From CATOSD01 sp965226695 (GTDB lineage Bacteria > Chloroflexota > Dehalococcoidia > Lucifugimonadales > CATOSD01), in contig OZ245405.1 in assembly GCA_965226695.1 (NCBI GenBank), forward strand, positions 3,658,001 to 3,722,000: a stretch of DNA of 64,000 nt. Direction: 5' to 3'. This document shows, piece by piece, positions 43,191-51,608 of the stretch (the first letter of the stretch is position 1; every line of letters starts with the position of its first letter). The position numbers and the translations under genes are program-made. The notes under the pieces were generated by a model, which saw only the letters and a program-made list of their open reading frames with translations, was not told the DNA's origin and searched no databases.

Positions 43191-44615
43191 GTGAGCGAGC
43201 TGTGGACCCTCTCCGCCGTCGAGCTGCGCGCGCTCTACGCGCGCCGCGAGCTCTCCCCCGTCGAGGTGGCGCGTGTCGTCCTCGACCGGCTGGCGACGCT
43301 CGAGCCGCGCCTGCGCGCCTTCGTCACGCCGACGCCCGACCTCGCGCTCTCGCAGGCGGCGGCCGCCGAGCGCGCCTACGCCGACGGCTCGGCCGGCCCC
43401 GTCGCCGGCATCCCGGTCTCGATCAAGGACCTCACGGCCACAGCGGGCATTCGGACGACGCGCGGGTCGCTGCTGCACGACGACGAGGTGCCGGCGGAGG
43501 ACGCGCCTCTCGTGGAGCGCCTCTACCGGGCGGGCGCGGTGATGCTGGGGAAGAGCAACACGTCCGAGTACGGCTGGAAGGGCGACACCAGCAACCGTCT
43601 GTACGGCAGCACGCAGAACCCGTGGCGGGAGGGCCGCACGGCCGGCGGATCGAGCGGGGGAGCCGCGGCTGCCGTCGCGTCGGGTATCGGCCCGATCGCG
43701 CAGGGCTCCGACGGCGCCGGCTCGATCCGCATCCCCGCCGCGTTCTGCGGCATCTACGGGATCAAGCCCTCCTACGGCCGCGTCCCGCAGTGGCCCGCTG
43801 GCTCCACGTTGTCGCACGCCGGGCCCATCGCGCGCACGGTGGCCGACGCAGCGCTGATGATCGACGTGATGGAGGGCAGCGACGCGCGCGATCGCGGGTC
43901 GCTCCCCTCGGTGGGCGGCCACCTCGCCTCGACCGAGGAGGGGCGCGCCGCCGGCGAGCGGGGTGACGCGTTCGCCGGCCTCCGCGTCGCGTGGTCGCGT
44001 GACCTCGGATTCGCGGCCGTGGAGACGGCCGTCGCCGACGTCGCGGAGGCCGCGGCGTTGCGGCTCACCGAGCTCGGCGCGCGGGTCGAGGAGGCCCACC
44101 CCGACGCCGGGGACCCCTACCCGGTACTCGATGTGATCTGGTCGTGCCGGATGGCGGGGCTCTTCGGCGCTCGCCTCGACGAGATCGGGGATCGGCTCGA
44201 CCCCGGTCTGGCCGAAGTCGTGCGCGACGCCGCACGCTACAGCGGCGCCGACTACGGGCGCGCGATCCTGGAGCAGAACGCCTACGCCGAGATCGTGCGC
44301 CGGTTCTTCGATCGCTACGACCTCCTCCTCACGCCGACGCTCCCGGTCACGGCCTTCGCGGCTGGTGACGACGGACCCGGGACGGTTGCCGGGCGCCCTC
44401 GCCGCTTCCTGGAGTGGACGGCCTTCACCTATCCCTTCAACCTGACCGGGCAGCCCGCCGCCACGGTCCCCTGCGGGGAGATCGACGGACTCCCGGTCGG
44501 CCTGCAGCTGGTCGGCCGCTGGCGGGACGACGCGAGCGTGCTCCGCGCCTCGGCCGCCTTCGAGGTAGTCGCCCCCTGGCGCGATCGCTGGCCGCCGATA
44601 GCGGGTGCGCCGTAG
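43191..44615 (+). CDS. Amidase signature family hydrolase
   Basis: 474 residues from a GTG at 43191. The Ser-cisSer-Lys triad is present: K79 (VSIKDLTAT), S154 in AGGSSGG, and nucleophile S178 in SDGAGSIRIPAAFCG. This is the amidase signature family, which hydrolyses amides such as aryl amides or Glu-tRNA(Gln) intermediates. No GatB/GatC neighbour is present, so a catabolic amidase is more likely. A VOC protein follows 29 bases later on the same strand and is probably co-transcribed. Confidence 0.9.
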   Translation: MSELWTLSAVELRALYARRELSPVEVARVVLDRLATLEPRLRAFVTPTPDLALSQAAAAERAYADGSAGPVAGIPVSIKDLTATAGIRTTRGSLLHDDEVPAEDAPLVERLYRAGAVMLGKSNTSEYGWKGDTSNRLYGSTQNPWREGRTAGGSSGGAAAAVASGIGPIAQGSDGAGSIRIPAAFCGIYGIKPSYGRVPQWPAGSTLSHAGPIARTVADAALMIDVMEGSDARDRGSLPSVGGHLASTEEGRAAGERGDAFAGLRVAWSRDLGFAAVETAVADVAEAAALRLTELGARVEEAHPDAGDPYPVLDVIWSCRMAGLFGARLDEIGDRLDPGLAEVVRDAARYSGADYGRAILEQNAYAEIVRRFFDRYDLLLTPTLPVTAFAAGDDGPGTVAGRPRRFLEWTAFTYPFNLTGQPAATVPCGEIDGLPVGLQLVGRWRDDASVLRASAAFEVVAPWRDRWPPIAGAP

Positions 44616-44644
44616 GGGGGCGCGAGAAGACGGGAGGTCCGGTC

Positions 44645-45487
44645 ATGGTGCAGCCGCTCCGTTACGCGCAGTTGCAGGTGGCGGTCGCCGATCTCGACAT
44701 CGCGGTCGAGGCGTATCGGCGCGTCTTCCGGCTCGACGTCGGCGACTCCGGAGTCGACGAAGAGGAGGGTGCGCGGTGGCTCGAGCTCGGCGCCGCGGGC
44801 GAGGGCTCGGTGCGGCTCCTCCAGCCGACCGTCGAGGGACCGCTCTCCGCAGTGATGGAGCGCCGCGCCGACGAGCGCAACAGGAAGGGCGAGGGCTACT
44901 ACCTCTCGGTGTGGCGCACGCCGGAGTTCTCCGAGGTGGCGGCCGTGCTGCGCTCCTCCGGCGTCTCTCTCGAGGAACGCTCAGGAGGCGGGCTGCGCCC
45001 CGACCTGCGCAGGGCGCACGGCGTGCGCTTTGAGATCGCGCCTGAGGTCGATGATCCGCCGCTGGTGCCGCCCGACGCCCCGTACGCCCTCTCGCACATC
45101 GGACTCGCGGTGCGCGATCGCGACCGCGCGATCGCGACGTTCCACCGCCTGCTTGGCACGGAGACGGTGAGTGAGTTGCATCGCCAGCCGTTCGGGGACC
45201 TCGAGTGGCAGCGCGTGGGGAGGGGCGGACGCCGCATGTTCACGCTGCTCACCCCGGCGACGCCCGCGTCGGCGCTCGTGCCGCGGATGGACCGCCGCGC
45301 CGGGCGCGAGCACCCCGAGGGCGAGGGCGTGCACGTCGTCGTCTTCGGCGTGCCGGATCTCGCCGCCGGCGCGGAAGCCGCTGCAGCGGCCGGCGCAGGT
45401 ATCGCGGGAGGCGGTGGTGGCACCTACTGGATCCACCCCCGCGCGCTGCACGGGCTCTACGTCGAGGTGATCGCGCGCGGGAGCTGA
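44645..45487 (+). CDS. Double VOC protein
   Basis: 280 residues from ATG 44645 (GGGAGG upstream). It has two VOC modules: AQLQVAVADLDIAVEAYRRVF and, in the second, SHIGLAVRDRDRAIATFHRL. The linker block reads ERNRKGEGYYLSVW in the first half and EHPEGEGVHVVVF in the second, and the protein ends TYWIHPRALHGLYVEVIA. Paralogous to 33952 and 55590. It follows the amidase and may process the amine or acid released, which is inference. Confidence 0.78.
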   Translation: MVQPLRYAQLQVAVADLDIAVEAYRRVFRLDVGDSGVDEEEGARWLELGAAGEGSVRLLQPTVEGPLSAVMERRADERNRKGEGYYLSVWRTPEFSEVAAVLRSSGVSLEERSGGGLRPDLRRAHGVRFEIAPEVDDPPLVPPDAPYALSHIGLAVRDRDRAIATFHRLLGTETVSELHRQPFGDLEWQRVGRGGRRMFTLLTPATPASALVPRMDRRAGREHPEGEGVHVVVFGVPDLAAGAEAAAAAGAGIAGGGGGTYWIHPRALHGLYVEVIARGS

Positions 45488-45518
45488 CGACGCGGCGCCA
45501 CGCCCGGCCGTCACAGCT

Positions 45519-45534
45519 CGCCGACGGGTCGGCG
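45519..45534. terminator. Candidate terminator hairpin
   Basis: CGCCGAC / GTCGGCG form a perfect 7-bp stem with a 2-base centre between the VOC gene and the convergent hydrolase gene. No T tract. Confidence 0.35.
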
Positions 45535-45556
45535 GGCCCGATGGTGCGGATCGCTG

Positions 45557-46333
45557 CTACGGGATGTGCGCGAGGAAGCGATCCAACATCGCGTGAAGCT
45601 GCGCCGCGGCGTCGAGCTGGGCGTAGTGGCCGGAGTTCACGACCTGCCCGAACTGCGCGTGGGGGATCACGGCCCGCACATCCACCGCCGTGCGGCGGCT
45701 GCGGCTGGCGGCGACGTACAGGAATGGGTGCTTCTGCTGCCGCCACGCCTCGCGCGGCGTTCCGGTGACCACGGAGTCGCGGTACGCGGCGAGGGCGGCC
45801 CCGGGATCGGCGCGCGCCGCGTCGCCGGCTACGATCTGCCGGCCCCGGGGATCGGCTGGAAGAAAGGTCTCGACGAGGCGCCGCCTCGTCTCCGCGGTGC
45901 TGGTCGGCGTGAGCGCCACGACCCAGGGATGCGTCGCTGCTCGCTCTTCCGAAAGGCCGAGGCCGGAGAGGCCGTCGACCGCGACGACCCCGGTCACGAT
46001 GCGCGGCAGCCTCCCGGCGAGCTCGAGCGAGATCGGACTCCCCATCGAGTGTCCGACGGCGACGAGGCGGGCGAGGCCGAGCGAGCGGACCAGCGCCTCG
46101 AGGTCGTCCGCGAAATCGCTCCAGAGGAAGCCGCCGCGTTCCGGCGCCTCCGACGCGCCGTGGCCGCGCAGGTCGACGCGCAGCACTCTCCCGCGCCGGG
46201 CGAAGGCGCGCGCGGTCCGCTCCCACGCCCTCCCGCTGGAGCACCAGCCGTGGACCAGAAGCAGGGCATCATCGCCCGCTCCCTCATCCCGGTAACGCAG
46301 CCGCGCTCCGGCCGGCGTCAGCAGCTCTCGCAT
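45557..46333 (-). CDS. Alpha/beta hydrolase (canonical Ser-Asp-His)
   Basis: 258 residues. The oxyanion block LLLVHGWCSSGRAW, elbow GHSMGSP, the lid-side acid region and the C-terminal VVNSGHYAQLDA (His) give a normal triad. It is probably an esterase, perhaps a lactone or ester hydrolase. With 17215 it is one of only two of the six alpha/beta-fold proteins here with a serine elbow. Confidence 0.85.
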   Translation of the reverse strand: MRELLTPAGARLRYRDEGAGDDALLLVHGWCSSGRAWERTARAFARRGRVLRVDLRGHGASEAPERGGFLWSDFADDLEALVRSLGLARLVAVGHSMGSPISLELAGRLPRIVTGVVAVDGLSGLGLSEERAATHPWVVALTPTSTAETRRRLVETFLPADPRGRQIVAGDAARADPGAALAAYRDSVVTGTPREAWRQQKHPFLYVAASRSRRTAVDVRAVIPHAQFGQVVNSGHYAQLDAAAQLHAMLDRFLAHIP

Positions 46334-46445
46334 GGGGCGAAGCGTACCCCGATGAGGCTCGCGAAGGCGCGCCAGGACCCGGTCGGCCCCGGGCGACTCG
46401 CTCCGGGCGCTCCGGTGCTGGCTGGCCGTCGCCGCCGATCAGGTC

Positions 46446-46814
46446 TTGGCGGGCGTGGCGCTGCTCCTCGCCGGGGGCTCGACCGCCACCGTGCTGCGCG
46501 TCTTCCGCGTGCTCCGCATCGAGGTCGGCCGGGAGACGCTGCGCGCGCGGTTCGGGCCCTGCGGTCTCACCATCCCCGGCCAGGAGATCGAGAGCGCGCG
46601 CGTCGCGCGGTACCGCTGGCGCTCGTACGGCGGCTGGGTCCTGCGCTGGGGCGGCGACGGGGGGCGAGCGGGTCGCGCCTGCTCGGTGCCGTTCCTCCGC
46701 ACCGGCGTCGTCGTCGATACGCTTCAGGGGCGGCGCCACTACCTGAACAGCCGCCGGCCGGACGAGCTCGCCGCGGATGTGAACCGGCTCGCCGAGGAGG
46801 CGAGACGCAGCTGA
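46446..46814 (+). CDS. Bacterial PH-like domain protein, start uncertain
   Basis: 122 residues from a TTG at 46446; no better start is seen and the N-terminus may extend upstream. A short hydrophobic stretch is followed by a beta-rich section (VLRIEVGRETLRARFGPCG, SARVARYRWRSYGGWVLRWG, SVPFLRTGVVVDTLQGRRHYL) and an ending PDELAADVNRLAEEARR. The pattern of a lone PH domain with G-x-x-I/V-R-x-G and a P-E/D-L-A helix fits bacterial membrane-associated PH proteins. Its role is unknown. Confidence 0.55.
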   Translation: MAGVALLLAGGSTATVLRVFRVLRIEVGRETLRARFGPCGLTIPGQEIESARVARYRWRSYGGWVLRWGGDGGRAGRACSVPFLRTGVVVDTLQGRRHYLNSRRPDELAADVNRLAEEARRS

Positions 46815-46890
46815 CGGGTCGACGGCGCCGGCCGTGGCCTTCGGGTCGGGTGGGGCGTTCAGCGGCCGAAGGGCCGACACCCTCCCGACA

Positions 46891-47709
46891 TCAGTAGAGT
46901 TGCTCCGCCTCCTGCTCCACCTCCCGCCGCTCCGCTGCGCCCATCGGCTTGGCTGCGTGAGCGGTGGCCACGTTCTCGCGTACGCGCGAGGGGTGCCGCG
47001 CGCCGGGGATCGCGACCGAGACGCCTGGGTGGGAGAGCACGTAGCGCAGCAGGGCGGCCGGCGTCAGCGGGCCGGCATAGCCGTCGGCGATGAGACCGCG
47101 CATCGCGCTCGTTCTGCCCGAGCCCCCGAGCGGCCTCATCACGATCACGCCGACGTCGCGCTCGTAGGCGCGGTCGATGAGCGAGGCGGTCTCGGGGAGG
47201 AAGGCGGAGTACTCGAGCATGACGGTGTCGAACTCGCCGCTGTCGATGGCGTTCCGCAGGACATCGGTGCTGTGCGAGGAGATGCCGATGTGGTCGATGA
47301 GACCGCGGAACTGGGCGACCTTCAGTCCGCCGAGGGCTCCCTCCTCCGCCATCACCTCGTCCCAGGCCTGCGGCGTCGAGATGTCGTGGAGCTGGTAGAG
47401 GCTCACGCGCGGAACGCCGAGGATCGAGAGCGAGCGGTCGACGTCGCGCTGGCTGTTATCGACACCGTGGCTGAAGGTCTTCGTCGCGATGTGGAAGTCG
47501 GCGCCTCCTCGCGCGCGGACGATCTGACCGATCAGGAACTCGCTGCCCGCGTACTCGCGTGCCGTGTCGACAAAGTCGATGCCGAGGTCGAGCGCGGTGG
47601 CCAGCGTCTCGACCCCGTCGGCAGCGGTCGGCGTGTCCATCGCTCCCAGGCCAACCTCGCCGACGAGCAGCCCGGTTCGGCCGAGACTGCGCCTCCGGAT
47701 TTGCGCCAT
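46891..47709 (-). CDS. Aldo/keto reductase
   Basis: 272 residues from ATG 47709 (GAGG upstream); an in-frame start 90 bases further up would add unconserved sequence. It has RRSLGRTGLLVGEVGLGAM, catalytic D and Y in FVDTAREYAGSE, K in ATKTFSHG and H in LYQLHDIS, followed by IGISSHS and a cofactor-side SVAIPGARHPSRV. It should reduce aldehydes or ketones with NAD(P)H. Convergent with the PH-domain gene; a stem (CCTTCGG/CCGAAGG at 46837-46871) lies between them. Confidence 0.9.
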   Translation of the reverse strand: MAQIRRRSLGRTGLLVGEVGLGAMDTPTAADGVETLATALDLGIDFVDTAREYAGSEFLIGQIVRARGGADFHIATKTFSHGVDNSQRDVDRSLSILGVPRVSLYQLHDISTPQAWDEVMAEEGALGGLKVAQFRGLIDHIGISSHSTDVLRNAIDSGEFDTVMLEYSAFLPETASLIDRAYERDVGVIVMRPLGGSGRTSAMRGLIADGYAGPLTPAALLRYVLSHPGVSVAIPGARHPSRVRENVATAHAAKPMGAAERREVEQEAEQLY

Positions 47710-47851
47710 GCCGTACCTCATGCCGAGGCGCGCCGCTCCGCGAAGAGCGCGGCTTGCCGGTGGTCCACCATCCACTCTACTCGGCCAAGGCTGTGGCACA
47801 CCCCAACCCGGCTGCGACGGGCGTCGATTCGTCGTCTACGCTAGGTGCGTC

Positions 47852-49630
47852 GTGGAAGCCGACCAGCTGCTCGTTATCTTCGTGCTCGTCCTCACCTTCG
47901 TCCTCTTCGTGTGGGGGCGCTGGCGATACGATGCAGTGGCGCTGCTCGCGCTGTTGACGCTCGTGCTGTTCGACATCATCCCCGGCGAGGCGGCGTTCGC
48001 TGGCTTCGGCCATCCCGCCGTCGTCACCGTCGCCGGCGTCCTGGTCGTGAGTCGGGGCCTGCAGAACTCGGGAGCGGTCGACGTCCTGGCCCGCTGGCTC
48101 ACGAGCGCGGGCAGCTCGCCCACTCGCCAGATCGCCGCGACCTCCGGGTTGGCCGCCGTGCTCTCGGCATTCATCAACAACGTCGGGGCGCTGGCCGTCC
48201 TGATGCCGACCGCGATCCGGATCTCCAGACATGCCGGAAACAGCCCGTCGGCCGTGCTCATGCCGCTGGCGTTCGGCTCCCTTCTCGGGGGACTCGTCAC
48301 GCTTGTGGGGACACCTCCCAACATCGTCATCGCGACCTTCCGCTCGGACGTCTCGGGCGAGGCCTTCGCGATGTTCGACTTCGCACCGGTCGGCGTCGGA
48401 GTCGCGCTCGCGGGGCTCGCGTTCATCTCGCTCGTCGGGTGGCGGTTGATTCCGCAGCGCGAGGCGGCGGTGAGCGGAAGCCTCTTCGAGATCAGCGACT
48501 ATCTCTTCGAAGTCCGGATCCCTGAGGGGTCCCGAACGGACGGACGGAGCATCGCCGAGCTCGGCGCCGCCTACGATGCGGAATTCCTCGTGGCCGCGAT
48601 CGTGCGTGGTGATCGCCGGATCGCGCTTCCCTCGAGCTTCGAAATGCTGCGCGCTGGCGACGTGCTCGTCGTCGAAGGGAGCGGCGACGCGCTGGATGCG
48701 CTCGTCACCGACGCCGGCCTGGAGGAGACCAGCTCGCGCGAGAACGCAGTGGCGGAGCTCGGTGGCGGCGATGTCGTCGTCGCCGAGGCGGTCGTGATGC
48801 CCGACTCACCGCTGCGAGCCCGGACGGTGGTGGACGCCGACCTGAGGCGGCGCCACCACGTCAACCTGCTGGCGATCTCGCGCCGCGGCCGGCAGTCCCG
48901 CTCCCGACTCCGGGAGACGCTGCTCGAGGCCGGGGACGTACTGCTCCTCCAGGCGAATCGCCGGGAGCTCCCGGCCGCACTCGAGGCTCTGAGCTGCCTG
49001 CCGCTCGCGGAGCGCGGTCTGAGCGTCGGCCGACAGGAGCGGCGCGCGCTGCTGGCGGCTTCGATCTTCGGCGGTGCGCTGCTGATGGCGGCCGCGCTCC
49101 GGCTGCTGCCGATCCAGGTTGCGATCGCCGGCGCCGCTGCGGTGATGGGGCTCGTCGGGCTCCTCTCCCCGAAGGAGGTGTACGAGTCGATCGACTGGAG
49201 GGTGATCGTCCTCCTCGGAGCGATGATCCCCGTGGGCGGGGCACTCGAGGACACGGGCGTCGCGGCCCGGGCGGCCGCAGCACTCGTCGCGGTCAGCGGC
49301 GACCTTCCGGTCTGGATGAGCGTGGCGGCAGTGCTGGTGATCGCGATGTTCCTCTCGGACATCGTCAACAACACGGCCGCCGCCGTGCTGATGGCGCCGA
49401 TCGCCCTCGGCGTTGCCAGCCGACTCTCGGCTTCGCCCGACCCCTTCCTCATGGCCGTTGCGGTCGGCGCCTCGGCTGCGTTCCTGACGCCGATCGGTCA
49501 CCAGTCGAACCTGCTGGTGATGGGCCCGGGGGGCTACCGCTTCGGTGACTACTGGCGCCTCGGACTGCCGCTCGAGGCCGTGATCACGGTCGTCGCCGTG
49601 CCGCTGATCGTGCTCGTCTGGTCGCCCTGA
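47852..49630 (+). CDS. SLC13/DASS-like transporter with two TrkA-C domains
   Basis: 592 residues from a GTG at 47852. N-terminal helices with GFGHPAVVTVAGVLVVSRGLQ, then the first hairpin FINNVGALAVLMPTAIR and VTLVGTPPNIVIATF. A soluble middle part (about 215-390) holds two TrkA_C-like modules (ISDYLFEVRIPEGSR...; AEAVVMPDSPLRAR...). A second helical half has LSDIVNNTAAAVLMAPIAL and LTPIGHQSNLLVMGPGGY. The order TM-RCK_C-RCK_C-TM matches sulfate/dicarboxylate DASS members of bacteria. The ligand is unclear. Confidence 0.85.
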   Translation: MEADQLLVIFVLVLTFVLFVWGRWRYDAVALLALLTLVLFDIIPGEAAFAGFGHPAVVTVAGVLVVSRGLQNSGAVDVLARWLTSAGSSPTRQIAATSGLAAVLSAFINNVGALAVLMPTAIRISRHAGNSPSAVLMPLAFGSLLGGLVTLVGTPPNIVIATFRSDVSGEAFAMFDFAPVGVGVALAGLAFISLVGWRLIPQREAAVSGSLFEISDYLFEVRIPEGSRTDGRSIAELGAAYDAEFLVAAIVRGDRRIALPSSFEMLRAGDVLVVEGSGDALDALVTDAGLEETSSRENAVAELGGGDVVVAEAVVMPDSPLRARTVVDADLRRRHHVNLLAISRRGRQSRSRLRETLLEAGDVLLLQANRRELPAALEALSCLPLAERGLSVGRQERRALLAASIFGGALLMAAALRLLPIQVAIAGAAAVMGLVGLLSPKEVYESIDWRVIVLLGAMIPVGGALEDTGVAARAAAALVAVSGDLPVWMSVAAVLVIAMFLSDIVNNTAAAVLMAPIALGVASRLSASPDPFLMAVAVGASAAFLTPIGHQSNLLVMGPGGYRFGDYWRLGLPLEAVITVVAVPLIVLVWSP

Positions 49631-49738
49631 CGTCGCACGGCGCCCCGTCGACCGGCGTGGGCGAAGGCGATGGTCGCCGGCGCGCACGCTGGCAGCGAGC
49701 CGGTACCGGCCAGGGAGGGCTGCATCGCTGAGGGGTCG

Positions 49739-50575
49739 CTAGGTCAGGAAGGCTCGCAGCTCTGCGGCCCACAGCTCTGGCGCCACCCGCCAGGTGAACT
49801 GGTGCGCGGTCGGCGGCCGGATGCCGCGTGCACCGGGAATCGCGGCGAGCAGCCGCTCGTGCGCGCGGCCGAGTTCGCTCGATGCGCCGTGCACAACCAG
49901 GGTCGGCGCCTCCACCAGCGGGGCACGCTCCCAGAGCGGGTAGCTCGCGAGCGCCCGGGTGGACGCGTCTTGCCCACTGATCCCGTCCGGTCCCGGCCGC
50001 TCGGCGCGCACTGTGTCGAGGAAGCCTCGCCGCGTCAACCGCGCGACCTCGGAGGGATCGCTCGTGTTGCGGAGCGTGCGCTCGTGGGCTCGCTCCCACA
50101 TCGCGAGCAGATGCCTCCCATCGGCCTGCTCGGTGAAGCCGTGGCGGCGCTCGAGCGCCTCGAGCCTGCCGGGCCGGCTCCAGTTGAAGCACTCCTCGAT
50201 CACGAGGCGCTCGACGCGGTCGGGCCAGGCCGCCGCCACCTCGAGGGCGGTCAGGGCGCTGGTGTGCGCACCGAGCACGGCCGCGCGCTCAATGCCCAGT
50301 CCGTCGAGGAGGTAGATCACGGCCCGCGCGTAGTCGTTCACGGTCGTGTACGCGGCGGGCGGCGCATCGGACTCGCCGAAGCCCGGTTGCGACATGGCGA
50401 TCGCGCGGAGGTCGTTGGCGAGGAGCGGGATCGCCTCCTCAAAGAGCGCGCAGGAACTCGGCGCCGAATGGAGGAGGATCAGGGCCGGTCCGGAGCCGCC
50501 CTCCATGTACTCGATGTTGCCGTGCGGTCCGTGCACGAAGCCCCGTTGCACATGGCCCGTCGCGTTCACGTCCAC
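49739..50575 (-). CDS. Alpha/beta-hydrolase-fold protein with His at the nucleophile elbow (GAHTS)
   Basis: 278 residues. GNIEYMEGGSGPALILLHSAP, AIAMSQPGFGESDAP, VLGAHTSALTALEVA and LVVHGASSELG define the fold. The elbow is G-A-H104-T-S, without the serine of G-x-S-x-G. Other positions also drift: the acid after beta-7 is E (SSELG), and a C-terminal His stays in TAHQFTW. It is a paralogue of 35187-36026, with the same H104. It follows another serine-less member after 38 bases, so a pair. Confidence 0.8.
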   Translation of the reverse strand: MDVNATGHVQRGFVHGPHGNIEYMEGGSGPALILLHSAPSSCALFEEAIPLLANDLRAIAMSQPGFGESDAPPAAYTTVNDYARAVIYLLDGLGIERAAVLGAHTSALTALEVAAAWPDRVERLVIEECFNWSRPGRLEALERRHGFTEQADGRHLLAMWERAHERTLRNTSDPSEVARLTRRGFLDTVRAERPGPDGISGQDASTRALASYPLWERAPLVEAPTLVVHGASSELGRAHERLLAAIPGARGIRPPTAHQFTWRVAPELWAAELRAFLT

Positions 50576-50612
50576 GCCTCGCGTTCCCCGCAGCCCTGTC
50601 GGAGGCCTAGCC

Positions 50613-51452
50613 TCAGGGTACGCCAGGCGGGGGCGGTGGAGACGGCTGGCCGTCGTCCCTATCTGTCGTCCGACGGCAGAAGGCGGCGATCTCCTCGGCG
50701 AAGATCGCCTGGTGCGGGTGGGGGACCGTTTCGGTGACGATGCGAAGCTCGCACCGCGGGAGGAGCTCGACGACGAGCGGCGCGTTGCGGGAGAAGATGT
50801 TGCCGGCGTGGGAGAGAACCAGAGTCGGCGACGTGACGAGCGGCAGCCGCTCCCGCGGATCCCAGCGGAAGAGCGCCCGGAGCGCGAGGCTGGTGCGCGG
50901 ACCGGGCCTCAGGTAGTCGACGAGCACATCGGTGGCGCCGTCGTAGCCGGAGAGCGCCTCGCGACCGTGCTGCTGCCAGGCGCGCCTCAACCCCTCGCCG
51001 TCGGAGCCGGGCTCCCAGTCGGCGAAGGTCTCGACATCGAGCTGCGCGAGGCGCGTGGCCGGGTTGCGCCACAACGGCAGCCCGGTGAGCACGAGGCGCC
51101 GGACGCCGTCGGGATCCTGGGCCGCGGCCTCGGCGGCGATCGCGGCCCCGGTCGCCTGTCCGGCGATCGCGGGGCGCGTCAGGGCGAGCTCCACGATCGC
51201 CTCGCGGAGCGCGGCGGCGTAGGTGGCGATCTCCATCGCGCCCGCGGGCGCGGGATCCGACTGCCCCTGTCCTAGGGTGTCGATGGCGAAGACCTCGAAC
51301 TCCCTCGCGAGTCCAGGGAGGGCGGCGCCGAACATGCGCGAGGAGAGCCACGTGTTGTGAAGAAGCACGAGCGGCGGCCCCGCTCCGGCCGTGCGGTAGT
51401 GCAGCTGCCCCAGCGACGTGGCGACGAAGCCGCGCCGGACTCCGTTCTCCAC
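50613..51452 (-). CDS. Alpha/beta-hydrolase-fold protein with Ala at the nucleophile elbow (GQATG)
   Basis: 279 residues. QLHYRTAGAGPPLVLLHNTWLSS, FEVFAIDTLGQGQSDPAP, AIAGQATGAAIAAEA and LVLSHAGNIFSRN give the fold. The elbow is G98-Q-A100-T-G102 with neither Ser nor His, and the acid after beta-7 appears as N (AGNIF). C-terminal His residues (VPHPHQAIF) remain. Classical hydrolase catalysis is very unlikely. It is tandem with 49739-50575 on the same strand. Confidence 0.78.
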   Translation of the reverse strand: MENGVRRGFVATSLGQLHYRTAGAGPPLVLLHNTWLSSRMFGAALPGLAREFEVFAIDTLGQGQSDPAPAGAMEIATYAAALREAIVELALTRPAIAGQATGAAIAAEAAAQDPDGVRRLVLTGLPLWRNPATRLAQLDVETFADWEPGSDGEGLRRAWQQHGREALSGYDGATDVLVDYLRPGPRTSLALRALFRWDPRERLPLVTSPTLVLSHAGNIFSRNAPLVVELLPRCELRIVTETVPHPHQAIFAEEIAAFCRRTTDRDDGQPSPPPPPGVP

Positions 51453-51608
51453 AGGCGACGCTCCCCCGCTTCCCCGGCAGGGTAGCGCGCGCGGTCCTGT
51501 CGCGACGCCCGCGGCCCCGCTAGACTCGTGCCGCGCGACCCTGCGGAGACCGAGGCGGAGCGGTCACCGTCGAGGTCGCATCCGAGCGGGGTCCGGTCTC
51601 GGGGGCAC

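Noticed and set aside
49690..49710. GCCGGTACCGGC palindrome as a terminator
   Set aside because: A perfect palindrome without a loop; too short to call.
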